A stretch of 64,000 nucleotides of DNA from Babylonia areolata (taxonomy: Eukaryota; Mollusca; Gastropoda; Neogastropoda; Buccinidae), in contig NC_134900.1 of assembly GCF_041734735.1 (NCBI RefSeq), positions 36,256,300-36,320,299 of the forward strand, written 5' to 3'. This document shows positions 1-11,788 of this stretch, piece after piece. The position numbers and the translations under genes were made by a program. The notes below the pieces were generated by a model. That model did no database searches. It saw only the letters and a list, made by a program, of their open reading frames with translations, and had not been told where the DNA came from. Within the stretch, counting starts at the first letter, position 1. The number at the start of each line of letters is the position of its first letter.

Positions 1-306
1 TGAGAGAGGGCATATTTTGTCACATAAGGGAGAGAAAGAGAAAGTGAGAGAGACAGAGATACACACAGAGAGACAGAGAACACATTCCAGTGCTTCGTGG
101 GTTGTTCTGCACAAAGTATACATTTGATCGCTGATAAATCGACCACCTGGGAACAAAAAATGTTTAAAAGTCAACTTAACCAAGGTCTGACTTCTCCAAG
201 ATATGCTGATCAGTCAATCTTTTCTGAAATAAGGATGACATCCATGGAATGGAAAGTTATCTCCCCTCACCCCCCTCACGCTCTCCCCCCCCCCCCCTAT
301 TTTTTT
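1..306. other. Intergenic, no gene seen
   Basis: The stretch starts with purine-rich (GAGA)n sequence and continues as ordinary AT-rich DNA with a poly-C run near 286. Short open frames here have no codon pattern or recognisable domain. Confidence 0.5.
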
Positions 307-610
307 CAGATGCCTGACCAGCAGCATAACCCAACCCGCTTAGTCAGGCCTTGAGAAAAAAATAATAAAATGAATTAAATAAATAAATAAATAAAATTAA
401 ATTAAAATTAAAATATTAAAATAAAATAACAAAACAAACAAACAAAATAAATAAATAAATGAATAAATGAATAAAATAAAAAGAAATAAGTAAATAAATA
501 AATAAATAATTGATAAATACATAAAAGACAACTACTACTAATAATGATAATATTTATAAGGTGCAAAAACTTGATGAAGTCAACTGTAAATGTACAAAAA
601 AAAAAATAAA
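307..610 (+). repeat. SINE-B 3' fragment with A-rich tail
   Basis: Bases 307-355 match the 3' part of a short interspersed element seen four more times here (6854, 26938, 29047, 46519): a 'gatgcctgaccagcag' core ending in 'tcaggccttgag'. The tail after it is (AAAT)n-like, as expected of a retroposed copy. The 5' part is missing. Confidence 0.75.
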
Positions 611-670
611 TATAATAAAATAAAAATAAAAAGTAACGTCATGGCAAGCGATCCTGGGAAAGTATGATGT

Positions 671-725
671 ATCATATGTGTGTGTGTGTGTGTTGAGTTA
701 TTGTGTGTGATGTTGTTGTGTGTGT
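671..725. repeat. (TG)n microsatellite
   Basis: Near-pure TG dinucleotide run with small interruptions. Open frames across it are artefacts of the repeat. Confidence 0.9.
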
Positions 726-879
726 AGACATGTACATGAATAGTGTTTGGCTGGATGACTGTACAGGGATATACATACAAGCAGTCATTATAGATTTTAT
801 GCATCTGTTTTTACATTGTGCAGCAGGTTGTACAGCTGAATATGCTTTACACAAAAAGGAGCTCTTTAATTATCTATTC

Positions 880-1015
880 TTCTACTTCTTCTTCTTCTTA
901 GTATTATTATTAATATTATTATTATTATCACTGTTATTCTTATCATCATTGTTATTGTTATTACAATCATCATCACCTTTATCATCATTGTAATTATTAT
1001 GTTTATATTCATTAT
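880..1015. repeat. Mixed (TTC)n/(ATT)n/(ATC)n microsatellite
   Basis: Consecutive trinucleotide tracts with interruptions, directly before the large minisatellite at 1060. Confidence 0.85.
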
Positions 1016-1059
1016 TATCAAGTGACATGTTATCAGTGATCCTGACAGCAGAGCAGACA

Positions 1060-2265
1060 CAGACTGTCTGTAGTTACTTCAACAGACAGCAGAGCACACA
1101 CACACTGTCTATGGTCACTTCAGAGATATAGGACAATGATCACAAGTTATCAGTGATCCTGACAGCACAGCACACACAGACTGTATATAGTTATTTAGCC
1201 TGTCTATAGTTACTTCAACTAACAGCACAACACACACAGTCTATAGTTACTTAGCCTGTCTACAGTTACTCCAACTGACAGCACAGCACACACAGACTGT
1301 CCATAGTTACTTAGCCTGTCTATAGTTACTTAGCCTGTCTACAGTTACTTCAACTGACAGCACAGCACACACAGACTGTCCATAGTTACTTAGCCTGTCT
1401 ATAGTTACTTAGCCTGTCTACAGTTACTTCAACTGACAGCACAGCACACACAGACTGTCCATAGTTACTTAGCCTGTCTATAGTTACTTAGCCTGTCTAC
1501 AGTTACTTCAACTGACAGCATAGCACACACAGACTGTCCATAGTTACTTAGCCTGTCTATAGTTACTTAGCCTGTCTACAGTTACTTCAACTGACAGCAT
1601 AGCACACACAGACTGTCTATAGTTACTTAGCCTGTCTACAGTTACTTAGCCTGTCTACAGTTACTTCAACTGACAGCTAAGCACACACAGACCGTCTATA
1701 GTTACTCCAACTGACAGCACAGCACACACAGACTGTCTATAGCTACTTTGCCTGTCTACAGTTACTTAGCCTGTCTACAGTAACTTCAACTGACAGCACA
1801 GCACACACAGACTGTCTATAGTTACTTAGCCTGTCTACAGTTACTTAGCCTGTCTACAGTAACTTCAACTGACAGCACAGCACACACAGACTGTCCATAG
1901 TTACTTAGCCTGTCTATAGTTACTTAGCCTGTCTACAGTTACTTCAACTGACAGCAGAGCACACACAGACCGTCTATAGTTACTCCAACTGACAGCACAG
2001 CACACACAGACCGTCTATAGTTACTTCAACTGACAACACAGCACACACAGACCGTCTATAGTTACTTCAACTGACAGCACAGCACACACAGACTGTCTAC
2101 AGTAACTTCAACTGACAGCACAGCACACACAGACTGTCTACAGTTACTTCAACTGACAGCAAAGCACACACAGACTGTCTATAGCTACTTAGCCTGTCTG
2201 TAGTTACTTCAACTGACAGCACAGCACACACAGACAGTCCATAGTTACTTCAGAGATACAGAACA
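1060..2265. repeat. Higher-order minisatellite, about 1.2 kb
   Basis: A subunit of about 20 bp ('tagttacttagcctgtcta') recurs one to three times and is then closed by a 'cttcaactgacagcacag' plus 'cacacacagactgtc' block. Full units of roughly 60-85 bp repeat about fifteen times with variable subunit number, which is a higher-order arrangement. No coding potential was seen. Confidence 0.92.
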
Positions 2266-2385
2266 ATGAACACACCAGTGCCCTGTGACATGTACCGTTT
2301 TCCTTCTGCTGTGGGTGTAGACGTGTAGACCTAATGACACTGCAGTCAGTGTGGGCCTGGGTCTCCAGTGTGTCATGTAGCCTAC

Positions 2386-2460
2386 CCCCCCCCCCCTTCC
2401 CACCTCCCCTCCCAACACACACACACATACCCCCCCCCTCCCACCCCACCCCACCCCATA
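2386..2460. repeat. C-rich low-complexity tract
   Basis: Poly-C and CCCAC tracts broken by a short (CA)n run. Confidence 0.85.
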
Positions 2461-2660
2461 CAACAGCAGAGATGGTCGTAAGAATTCCTGTGGACTGACT
2501 CATGTGTTGAAATTAAAAAAAAAAAGAAAAAAAAAAGGGTGTCTGTAACTGTCAATATGTGCAAGCTGCTCTTTGTCGTTGGGTCATCTAAATCCTTTTC
2601 CTCCCCACTATCCCATCCTGTTCCCTTTTTCTGTCCTCCCCCTCCCCCCTATCCCTTTAA

Positions 2661-2773
2661 CACACACACGCACACACACACACTCTCACACACACACACA
2701 TACGCATACAAAATATGCATGTTATGAGATACATGTGTACATTGACAGACATGCATGCACACACACATACACA

Positions 2774-2814
<41 letters not shown>

Positions 2815-2893
2815 CACCACCACCACCACCACCACCACCACCACTAGCACACACATACACGCTCAGCACCACCACCACCACCAAAATCACCGC

Positions 2894-2929
<36 letters not shown>

Positions 2930-3012
2930 CACACACAACACACACACACACCACCACCACCACAGACACACACACACCACCACCACCACCAGCACAGACA
3001 CACACACACAAA
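2661..3012. repeat. (CA)n/(CAC)n compound microsatellite
   Basis: Long CA and CAC tracts with short spacers. Open frames over 100 codons appear on both strands but encode only His/Thr/Pro or Cys/Val runs, so no gene is called. Confidence 0.92.
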
Positions 3013-3304
3013 GAAGCTGATTCTTTTTCCCCCTCTTGTTACAACTTTTTATGAAAATTGTGTGAGTCATTCACAAGCTACAGGATTTTGTTAGATTTTG
3101 CAACACACATCTACTTAGTTTAATCTACAGGGGATAAATCAAGTTTTAGATTTCACAACAGAGTGGTGTTTAATCTTCAGGGGATGAATCAAAGTCCAGA
3201 AAATGTGAAGGCTGTTACAGTGTTGTCATAGAGTACAGGATGAGGCAATAACAGACCTTAGGTGTGAAAATATATTAAGAGAGAACGATATAGCACAGTT
3301 ATCT

Positions 3305-3530
3305 GTATCTGTGTGTGTGAACTATGACTGCATACACATAAGTGTGTGTGACTTTGTGTGTGTATGTGTGTGTGTATTTGTGTGTGTTTATGTGTGTGTG
3401 AAAACTGATTGTACACATATGTGTGAATGAATAAATGTGTCTGAGCAAGTGAATGAAAACTGATTGTACACACATATGTGTGAATGAATAAATGTGTCTG
3501 AGCAAGTGAATGTGTGTGTGTGTAGTGTGT
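3305..3530. repeat. (TG)n tract with a 60-bp tandem duplication
   Basis: TG-rich DNA holding two nearly identical copies of a unit that starts 'gaaaactgattgtacaca' and ends 'gagcaagtgaatg' (about 3400-3455 and 3453-3511). Confidence 0.85.
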
Positions 3531-3927
3531 GTGTGCACCTTTGCATTTTGTCTGTGTGTGCAAATAGTGACACTTGCTGTGGCTTTGATAATTTCAACAG
3601 CTTACTCTAATCGTTTCATTTCTTAGAGAAACCACTTTGAATTCTGTCAGGAAAGCAAAATATCCCCATTGACTACAGCAGTTTTAACACATTTCCATTA
3701 TCACGAGTTTTGGTGATTTAGGCTTAATGTACAGGGAGACAAAATGGATTAACCCCCTTGATGCTGAACCTTGGTGGAATGGGATTAGTGGCATGAATCT
3801 GGAGTGAAATTACAACTTTGTTTTGTCCATTCAAGCGATGTCATTGATTTTACTGAACAAAAATTACACAATCTGAAGAAGGGCACAGACAGAATGGCGA
3901 CTTACATCCTGACATGAATGCTCAGTT

Positions 3928-4062
3928 CACCCCCAAAAACGGAGTACGGCTGCCTCCATGGCGGAGTAAAAAACGGTCATACACATAAAAGCCCACTCGT
4001 TTACATATGATCGAGTGAACGTGGGAGTTGCAGCCCACGAACGAAGAAGGAGAAGGAGAAGA
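3928..4062 (+). repeat. SINE-A, 3' half only
   Basis: Matches the 3' half of the commonest SINE in the window (compare 22018-22408): 'acggagtacggctgcct', then 'aacggtcatacacataaa', ending in an (AAGGAG)n-like tail. The tRNA-like head is missing, as expected of 5' truncation during retroposition. Confidence 0.85.
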
Positions 4063-4904
4063 AGTTTCAGTTCTGTTTTAGGGAGCTGACAGCCTTTCAC
4101 TGACAGGCATACTCTTCAACAGCAATCAGGGAGCTAAACATGAACACGTCTGCCAGACAAAAGCTTCAGTCATGCCAGGCTTTGATGACGTGAATGCCCA
4201 CTCTGAATGAAGCCTTGATGAAAGGGAACAGGAAGTACTGTTTCCTCCACACTACTGACACCAGTGGGTGCAAGGGTGACAACGCAGTGCGTCAGGAAGC
4301 CTGATTCTTCGTCACAGCAGAAACAGCATAACATGTGGCCGTCTCTTGGCCTGTGCGGCATGTGTGTCCCACTGGAGTAACATGCATGGCGAAGGGGTCA
4401 TATTCAGTGGTAGTTTTTAAATGTATTTGCATATAGCTGTCTCCCGAGTTTGTAAAAATGTTTGTTCACATACTTCTTAAAATATTATGTTTAATGCATA
4501 CTTTCTGTACCTGCATTTTTTATCCTTTTTTTATTATTCTATTTTATTTTTTTTTAAGAATTTCTGATAACTTGGAATAGGGTTTCTTATTCTGAAAATC
4601 AGTGTTTCTTAATGGATATGATAAAATCAAAACATATATCTTTTATGGCATCCAAGAATGTGATATTTTTTTTTTTACACATAATGCCACTGAAGAATTC
4701 ATAAAAAAAAAAATGATGATTTTATCATAGCATCTTTCATTCGGAAATAGTGCTTCTTAGTTTTTCTTTAAGATACATGTTATTATTTCTTTTACCGGAA
4801 ATAGCGCTTCTTCGTTTTCTTCAAAATACATGTCTTCCCTAACTGTGTTATAAAGCAAGCTGTTCAGCTTTTATCACTTTCATATTTTAATTCAATCTTT
4901 TAAG
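4063..4904. other. Intergenic, one unassigned 63-codon minus frame
   Basis: A minus-strand frame at 4170-4361 starts MPHRPRDGHMLCCFCCDEES and has mixed composition. It resembles no family I recognise, has no clear splice sites and is too short to call. The rest (4400-4900) is T-rich single-copy-looking DNA. Confidence 0.3.
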
Positions 4905-5062
4905 TTAAAATTTTGCTATGTTGCTATATATGTTAGACTTTTGGCTGAGAGACTGATTGGTGTGAGTGATGAGCCTTTGAATGCACATGTAATTTCCAAT
5001 CGGATTAATAAAGATGTATTGTATTGTGTATTGTATTGTATTGTACTGTATTGTATTGTATG
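4905..5062 (+). repeat. Non-LTR retrotransposon 3' tail, (ATTGT)n end
   Basis: The sequence 'cggattaataaagatg' is followed by repeated 'tattg' units (about 5018-5060). An AATAAA-like signal joined to a short tandem repeat is typical of LINE 3' ends in molluscs. Only the tail remains. Confidence 0.55.
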
Positions 5063-6119
5063 ATGCCCTAACCTACTTGGTATGGGTTGACATGTGCTAA
5101 AGTTAGAAATCATCCTCGTCTTGCAAACGAGAGCCAACCTACAATGCTTCCGCCAATCATCAATGGCCCAGTGAGAGAGCTAACAAAGAAATGTTTGTTG
5201 TAAGCCCAGCAATATGCATCCTTGGAATCTGAGAAATGCACACAATAAGTAACATATCCAATTACACAGAAAATATACTGTGATATAATTCATAATGAAA
5301 GGGTTTTAAAATCAGAATCAGTCACATGAATACCACAAGTAAAAACTTGTATCAACACTGAGAATGATGCAAGATCAGAAAAAAGGAAAACAACCGGTCA
5401 CCAGACATATCAGACATGTACTAACTGGCACTGACGACCAGCACACACACTCAACCATGATTCTGAAGCAGTGCCCTCCAACAGGCAGTTCTATGCACAG
5501 TCTGATTACAGTTGACAGCAATCACTTGCTTAGCATGATGTTGATAACCTGATTGTGTGTTAAGTGAAAAAACATAGTACGAGGAAATAAAAATGAATAA
5601 AACAGATTATACAAAACTAATAAAAGCCAACAGAATGTCAAAACAAATAACACAATAACACATCGGTAGGAATGAGACTAGAGACCGATGGAGGTAAATA
5701 CATATAAAACAAAACAGTGTAACACACAGACTCCCCATCTCTCCATCTTTCCTCCTTTGTACCCTTTGTTTTGCAGTTGGTAGAATGGAGGTTTGTCTCT
5801 TTATTGTGCATTCTTTGTTTCTGCCTGACCTGCTGCAGAAAGTGAAACACTATTTTCCAGTACGGAATATGAAAATGGCTAGAATTTATATGTTTGAACT
5901 GTCAAAATCAGTGGCAAGTTTTCAAGTGTTAAATCTGTATCTCTGAAGTCTGACACTTACAGCTGATCATAGAAGATTGCACGAAAATTGGTGACATCAG
6001 ATTGTCGACAAAATCCTTGATAGGAAGACGGAAGTTTACAAGTGTTATCAATTCAGTTAATGTCAGTAGTTCTTTCTGTCTTCAATTTTAGCTTGAAGGA
6101 ATGTTATCAGACAACATAC
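5063..6119. other. Intergenic, nothing recognised
   Basis: About 1 kb without clear repeat, exon or RNA gene. Open frames are all 70 codons or less and lack recognisable domains. Confidence 0.5.
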
Positions 6120-6680
6120 ACACCAACAAGGAAATGTCCTTTGCCTCACTCTGGGACTATACAGTGTAGGGTGGCGGACGGGGGAGCCCTCCCTTTGGGG
6201 GTTGCACCAAATGATATGGAATAAGGTGCCGTGGACCCACATAGTCCAGGAGAAGGACAACTGTGATTTCAAACCCGGGCAGATGGAGTCCGTTAACCTC
6301 AGCAGGCAGTCCTTCCAAGAGAAGGAAAACTCCCAAGAGAAAACCCGGCCAACTGTAAACTGTTACCAGAACAGGAGATCACCGAAGACGGTGCCACAGT
6401 GGCCTCTTTAAGGGGCGTGATCTAGTCAAAACCGGCTGTGCATGCACTCTATGACACATGGCTACGCAGACAACATTAGACCGATGTGGTGTTGTCTTCC
6501 TGGACCATGGCCAGGGGGAGACGGTGCCGGGCCCTTAGCCTCAAAGGGGCCCATCCACTACTACCAAGCTCTGAGGGACGGCAGCCGATCTTCACCGGAC
6601 GTCCGAGTTTGTGGCATCCCTCGGACTTCAACCCGGACTGCGTAGCTGTCGAACGCAAAAGAAAAGAAAGAAAGTCATTT
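6120..6680 (+). repeat. Unclassified GC-rich retroposon-like repeat
   Basis: About 550 bp that are more GC-rich than both flanks and end in 'gcgtagctgtcgaacgc' followed by an (AAAAG)n-like tail. The compositional jump and A-rich end suggest a retroposed element. No reverse transcriptase or tRNA-like box was found and no second copy occurs in this window. Confidence 0.4.
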
Positions 6681-6711
6681 GCACTGTTCAGTTTATTGTG
6701 TTGAATTTCCT

Positions 6712-6830
6712 TTTTGTCACAACAGATTTCTCTGTGTGAAATCCGGGCTGCTCTCCCCTGGCAGTGAGTGTTGTCACAGTGCAGCGCCAGGCATACAGAG
6801 TTGTTCTTTTCTCCTTTTTCTCTGTCTGCA
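6712..6830 (-). repeat. SINE-C fragment
   Basis: Contains 'atttctctgtgtgaaatc' and 'ggctgctctcccc', the distal part of SINE-C seen whole at 35822-36190, 42650-43030 and 49600-49960. Confidence 0.7.
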
Positions 6831-6853
6831 GTTGTCTTTTCTTTACTATCAAT

Positions 6854-6972
6854 TCTGTTTCAGTTTCTCAAGGAGGCGTCACTGCATTTGGACAAATCCA
6901 TACACTTTACACCACATCTGCTAGGCAGATGCCTGACATCTGCATAACCCAATGTGCTTGTCAGGCCTTGAG
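6854..6972 (+). repeat. SINE-B copy
   Basis: Starts at 'agtttctcaaggaggcgtc' and ends at 'gtcaggccttgag'. It lies between two other SINEs, so this is a stack of nested or adjacent insertions. Confidence 0.8.
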
Positions 6973-7027
6973 TGCATGTATATATATTTGTGTACCTATC
7001 AAGAGTGGATTTCTTTTGACATAATTT

Positions 7028-7236
7028 TGCCAGAGGACAACACTTTTGTTGCTATGGGTTCTTTTTCAGTGTGCCACATGTGTGCTGCACATGGTCCTCG
7101 GTTCATCGTCTCATCCGAAGGACTAGATGCCCGGTCTGATTTTCCAGTCAAACGTGGGAGAAGGGGTGAGAGCGGGGTTTGAACCCACACCCTCACGGAC
7201 TCTCGACACTGGCAGCTGAGCGTCTTAACCATTCTG
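7028..7236 (-). repeat. tRNA-headed SINE (SINE-C relative)
   Basis: Read on the minus strand it begins with a tRNA-like head: 'gtggcagaatggttaaga' (box A-like), then 'gggtttgaaccc' (box B-like). The distal part matches SINE-C ('cgatgaaccgaggacc', 'acccatagcaacaaaag'). It is a retroposon and not a tRNA gene: the region after box B does not fold into an acceptor stem. Confidence 0.7.
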
Positions 7237-7331
7237 CCACCTTCCTCCTCAAAATGGATATCATACAGAATTTTGCCAGAGGCAACCCTTCTGGTGCTGC
7301 GGGTTCTTTTACATGCGCTAAATGCATGCTG

Positions 7332-7862
7332 ACGGGTGCAATAGCCGAATGGTTAAAGCGCTGGACTTTCAATCTGAGGGTCCTGGGTTCGAATCTCGGT
7401 GACGGCGCCTGGTGGGTAAAGGGTGGAGATTTTTCCGATCTCCCAGGTCAACATATGTGCAGACCTGCCAGTGTGTATGCACACGCAGAAGATCAAATAC
7501 GCACATTAAAGATCCTGTAATCCATGTCAGCGTTCGGTGGGTTATGGAAACAAGAACATACCCAGCATGCACACCCCCGAAAATGGAGTATGGCTGCCTA
7601 CATGGTGGGGTAAATAAAAAACAAACAAACGGTCATACACGTAAAAATGTTACATGTCTGTCTGAGTGTGTATGTGTGTGCATTTGAAATGTGATTGAAT
7701 GACACAGGAAACGAATGATGAGCGCCCAGTGGCAGCCGTCAGTCGGCTCTACCCAGGTAGGCAGCCTGTGGTGCAAATGTCCCCGTGTTTGTAAAGCGCT
7801 TAGAGCTTGGTCTCTGACCGAGGATAGGCGCTATAGAAGTATCCACATCAATCAATCAATCA
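7332..7862 (+). repeat. SINE-A long variant, full length
   Basis: The tRNA-like head has box A 'atagccgaatggttaaag' and box B 'gggttcgaatctc'. The body matches SINE-A up to 'aacggtcatacacgtaaaa' and then switches to another 3' region ending 'gcgctatagaagtatcc' plus (ATCA)n. The same 3' region occurs without the head at 22932-23163, 29300-29490 and 59745-59935. Confidence 0.85.
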
Positions 7863-8269
7863 TGCTGCACATGGCGAATTCTGTTTATCGTCTCATCCTG
7901 AAGATGATGTGCATGCACAGGCATACCAGCAGGTCTTTGGAGCATGTTGCATTTGTCATGGTAATATCATGAACCAGTTCACTGCTTCCCTGTGGGGTGC
8001 ATTAGTTTCAATCCCTGCACAATACTCTTCTGGTCAAAATGCGTGTTTCCGTTATCCACTGTTACGCTTGATTAGGAACAGTGCAAGCACTGTAGTGTCG
8101 GCTGCTCAATGTTTTTCTTTGACACTGGAGGAAAGATCAGTTGTGTAATTTATATTTGATCTTATTATACCGGTAATTCTTGATATGCTGAAACTTTGAA
8201 GTTTCTGTTTATCATGTCTGGTTATAACTGTAGCAGTAATTTGTATAAACTGGTCAAATGATGCTTTGA
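7863..8269. other. Intergenic, nothing recognised
   Basis: Single-copy-looking DNA with no supported exon. Confidence 0.45.
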
Positions 8270-8356
8270 TTTCATTGGACTGATTAAACCGACAGATGGA
8301 CTGATAAACCGACTGATGGACTGATAAACCGACTGATGGACTGATAAACCGACTGA
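8270..8356. repeat. 20-bp tandem repeat
   Basis: About four copies of 'gactgatggactgataaacc'. Confidence 0.9.
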
Positions 8357-9460
8357 CCTCCACAGTACTTCTCACTTATTAGTCACTATATTGCAATGTG
8401 AAACGGCAGATTTTATCATACAGTAATTAACTAATGACAATAACTTGAATACGTTTAACATTCTAAACCATGCTTTTTAATGAACAAATAATTTCTGTTT
8501 CTATCATATGGTGGTTAACTACTGACAAAAGTTCAACATTCTCGTGTTTTTTGATGAACAAATAACTTCTGTTTAGCCATGAATATTGTTTCCATGGAGG
8601 TTTAAATCATTATCCTTTTTTCCATTCTGGTTTGAAAAGAATTGAAGAATACTGAACCTTTTTGCTGTGGAACCCCCCCACCCCCCACCCCCCTCAGCTA
8701 AATCAACCATGATGTTGACCTGGACAAGATGTTAGTCTTACCAGGCAGAGCTCGTGCAATAGCAGTTACCGCTCGTCAGTCCCAAAACATAAATCACTGT
8801 CGTGAGTGTGTGCTCCTCTGTCGGCATACTGGACATTCCTTCGGCATTACAGCATGCCTGGCTGCCCACAGGGCTTTCGGTGGCTCTCACCGCATCCTTG
8901 TATATGTACGCTGTCGTATGTGTTGTGTGTGTTAACCGCCGGTTCGACTATGATGTGTCAGTGTTTTGTGAAATTATCTAAGCAGGTACTTTCACAAAGA
9001 AAGGTGTGTGTGCACGAGAGTGGGTACGTATCAGGTGTGTGTGTGTGAGTGTGTTTGGGGAGGAGAAAGGGGTGCGCTTGCTGGACTTGATGTTTATATT
9101 GGCTATCGGGTCTATCTTTTTTGTGACTGTGACACTATCTGCACAGTGAAATTCACCTGACGTGAACTGAATCCGAAAGAAAAAAAAAAGTAAAGACATC
9201 AAAACGTGCAAGCGAAACAGGGATCAATAAGCGCCTTTGTTTTCCTCCCGAGAGGAAACTGCAGGCACAGTACTTTCTGTATCACCAGCCCAGCAGCGGC
9301 TAGCCAACGCCCATCAACACAAATTAATTTACACGCAATCAACGGGTTATCGCTCTCAAAACACCACAACATGCGCTAAAGAAACGAACAGATATAGATC
9401 TATCTGTGCAGCACTGCCAACCGCAGAATAAAACCACTTGAGAAATAATCATCAACTCAC
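8357..9460. other. Intergenic, no supported gene
   Basis: The only frame with balanced composition is at 8729-8935 (plus, 68 codons, Cys/His-rich), without recognisable domain or splice sites. A short (GTGT)n run lies near 9035-9050. Confidence 0.4.
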
Positions 9461-9720
9461 CGATAGCGTTTCTGCAGCTTCTGTCGACAGGCAGACCACC
9501 AAGATTTCTCCTTTCTTCTGATCTTCCCGCAGTCAGACGAAACTTTGCACCACTTGCCAGGCGAGACCGTTCGCGGAAACCGACACGCCCGCGTACTGAG
9601 CACGCGCTCCGTGTACCAAACACTGGCTGTCAGTTCCACGACAGGCACGCGGCCCGCGTGCCAGTCACAGTCAACCGGTGTCGCAGTGCAGTTTGTGACC
9701 TGGCTTAGACTGTTCCACAT
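9461..9720 (-). other. Candidate 5' exon of a minus-strand gene
   Basis: A GC- and CpG-rich island in AT-rich DNA. On the minus strand it ends in a strong splice donor: exon 'gaaacgctatcg' then GTGAGT at 9460-9455. An 87-codon frame (9457-9720) has no recognised domain and runs through the donor, so this is more likely a 5' untranslated or short coding first exon. No downstream exon could be joined, so the gene is unidentified. Confidence 0.35.
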
Positions 9721-9721
9721 G

Positions 9722-9960
9722 TGATTAATAATAATTAAAAAAATTTAAAGAAAAAAGATAAGTTAATGTATAAATGAATAAGTAGATATATGAATAAGAA
9801 TAGACTGGTAGATAAATAAATGAATAGGCATAATTATAAACAAACCGTGAAAATAAATAAATGATCAAATAACTAAACAAGTAAATAACTAAAGAAGTAA
9901 ATACATTAACTCTTAAAGGAAAAATTAACTTGTCAATAAAATCAAACTGAACGTTACAAA
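9722..9960. repeat. AT-rich low-complexity DNA
   Basis: AAAT/GAAT-rich tract with tetranucleotide periodicity and no gene. Confidence 0.6.
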
Positions 9961-10159
9961 CTTTACAAGATATATCAAAGTGGGTCATACAGCTCGCCTA
10001 GGATGGACACAAGCAATATAACTGTCACGTCGCCGGTCATGCACACAGTGTTTTGATTCATGTGTCAGTGTGGATTTTTCACACGCTCCAGCCACAACTG
10101 TATTGGGTTAAATTCACTTTGTGAAATCGTTTGTCCGCCGAGGACAGCGCCAGGCTGAC

Positions 10160-10215
10160 AAAAGAATGCTATATAGCCGGCTGCTTGAGTTTAGCTTGAC
10201 GACCGCTTAGCTGAC
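10160..10215. promoter_or_regulatory. Possible TATA-type core promoter
   Basis: 'gctatatagccggctg' is a near-palindromic TATA-like box in locally GC-richer DNA. It could serve either direction. The GC-rich candidate exon at 9461-9720 lies to its left on the minus strand. No conserved initiator was identified, so this is only a suggestion. Confidence 0.2.
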
Positions 10216-10307
10216 GCCGTTTAACTCAGTGAAGTCAACTGAGTTGTTCAGGACTGTGGTCTGTCTTGCAACACAATGAACTCGACTACACATCTGCATT
10301 TATTAAT

Positions 10308-10310
<3 letters not shown>

Positions 10311-10356
<46 letters not shown>

Positions 10357-10393
10357 TACATATATATGCGTGTGTGTGTGTATCAGTGTGTGC

Positions 10394-10444
<51 letters not shown>

Positions 10445-10536
10445 AATAGATAGACAGACAGACAGACAGACACTGAGACAGATAGATAGACAGACATATA
10501 TATAGATAGATAGATAGACAGACAGACAAACAGACA
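10311..10536. repeat. (CA)n, (TG)n and (GATA/GACA)n compound microsatellite
   Basis: A 42-bp CA tract, a long TG tract (about 10398-10440), then GATA/GACA tetranucleotides. Confidence 0.93.
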
Positions 10537-10834
10537 GATCAAGCTCAAACGTGTACCACTACACAGTACCCGGCGAGGTGCCTCGATCCTCAGCCTGCAT
10601 GCAGTGAGGCCTGAGAGTCTGGCTCAAGGAAATACCAAAGTGACTGATGCAGTCATCGACAGCTCCAGACTGAGTCAGTAAAGATGTTAGTGATCACTGA
10701 TAGCAGTTACGTAAGGTAAACGCTCTGAGCTGAAAATTCAATTACTGAAACTCAGGTGGCTAGCCGTGGATGTACGTGAATGTGAAAGTGTTTTGTATTG
10801 CTGAAGTCGTGCCATTTCACTTACTGACCACCTT

Positions 10835-11009
10835 AATAATAATAATAATAATGGATACTTATACTGATAGCACACTATCCAGAAATCTGCTCTAGGTGCT
10901 TTACAAAAACGCTTTTGTTAACATAAAACATTATATCTATGTTATCATCATCATCATGGCCTGGCTTCGCTGACGAAGATCTATGTTACATACACACACC
11001 AAAATGTGA

Positions 11010-11061
<52 letters not shown>

Positions 11062-11147
11062 TGACACACACACGCTGCATACATACATTTTAACATACAT
11101 GTGTATCTAACAGCTACCCTAACACATACGCACACATAGGCAGGCAC
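10835..11147 (-). repeat. Dispersed repeat, inverted partner of 14236-14506
   Basis: Runs from (AATAAT)n 'ggatacttatac' through 'ctttacaaaaacgctttt' and a (CA)n tract to 'acagctaccctaacacata'. The reverse complement occurs at 14236-14506 with all landmarks in order. A 40-bp insertion near 10942-10980 is private to this copy. Confidence 0.85.
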
Positions 11148-11526
11148 AAACTTACATAAACACACAATACACATTCATATAGGCCTACATGCATGTAGTT
11201 ATGTACACATACATTTGTATACGCACATAGTCAAGCACACCTTGGCACTGGAAACAGCAGGTTGATGACTGACCGAAAACATACAAGTTCCATAGTGTTT
11301 TCTGATCTCAGTCAGGGTCATAATGGGCATTCACGGTACTGGTTGCCGGGCAGAAAACCGCTCTCTTGAAATTTTTATTTTCTCTCTTGGTGGGGAGGTT
11401 TTGAGAGGGAGGGGGGGGGTATAATACTTTGGCAACAGAGAGCGCAGACTTGGCAACCGAAAGTAACTAAGCTTACGTCAATCCCACCGCTGCACATGGT
11501 AACGGAGTCTGACTCACTGGGTATCT
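11148..11526. other. Intergenic, nothing recognised
   Basis: Contains a G-rich run near 11410 and otherwise unremarkable DNA. Confidence 0.45.
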
Positions 11527-11646
11527 TCTAACTACCAAGCATGACAGAAATAATCTGGGTCCTGAAACTGAGTTCCTCCGGGAATAACAAGGATGCTGAT
11601 TTAGCATTTAACGAGGAACTCGGTGTCTGTTGAAATAATAATTATT
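11527..11646 (+). repeat. 115-bp direct repeat, copy 1
   Basis: Shares 'ataatctgggtcctgaaac' and 'ggatgctgatttagcattt' and ends 'ctgttgaaataataat' with copy 2 at 12018-12136. The two flank about 370 bp that contain a microsatellite and a LINE-like tail. Confidence 0.88.
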
Positions 11647-11738
11647 TCAGTGTACATGGGTTCCTGTATACAGGTACGCGAGTTTAGGTGTATACTGATA
11701 TGTAAGTGGGCATAGATATGTATGTATGTATATATGTA

Positions 11739-11740
<2 letters not shown>

Positions 11741-11788
<48 letters not shown>
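11741..11788. repeat. (GT)n microsatellite
   Basis: Pure GT run of about 46 bp. Confidence 0.95.

Noticed and set aside
2573-3094. 173- and 137-codon frames on opposite strands
   Set aside because: They consist of (CA)n/(CAC)n microsatellite translated as His/Thr/Pro or Val/Cys; no codon bias or domain.
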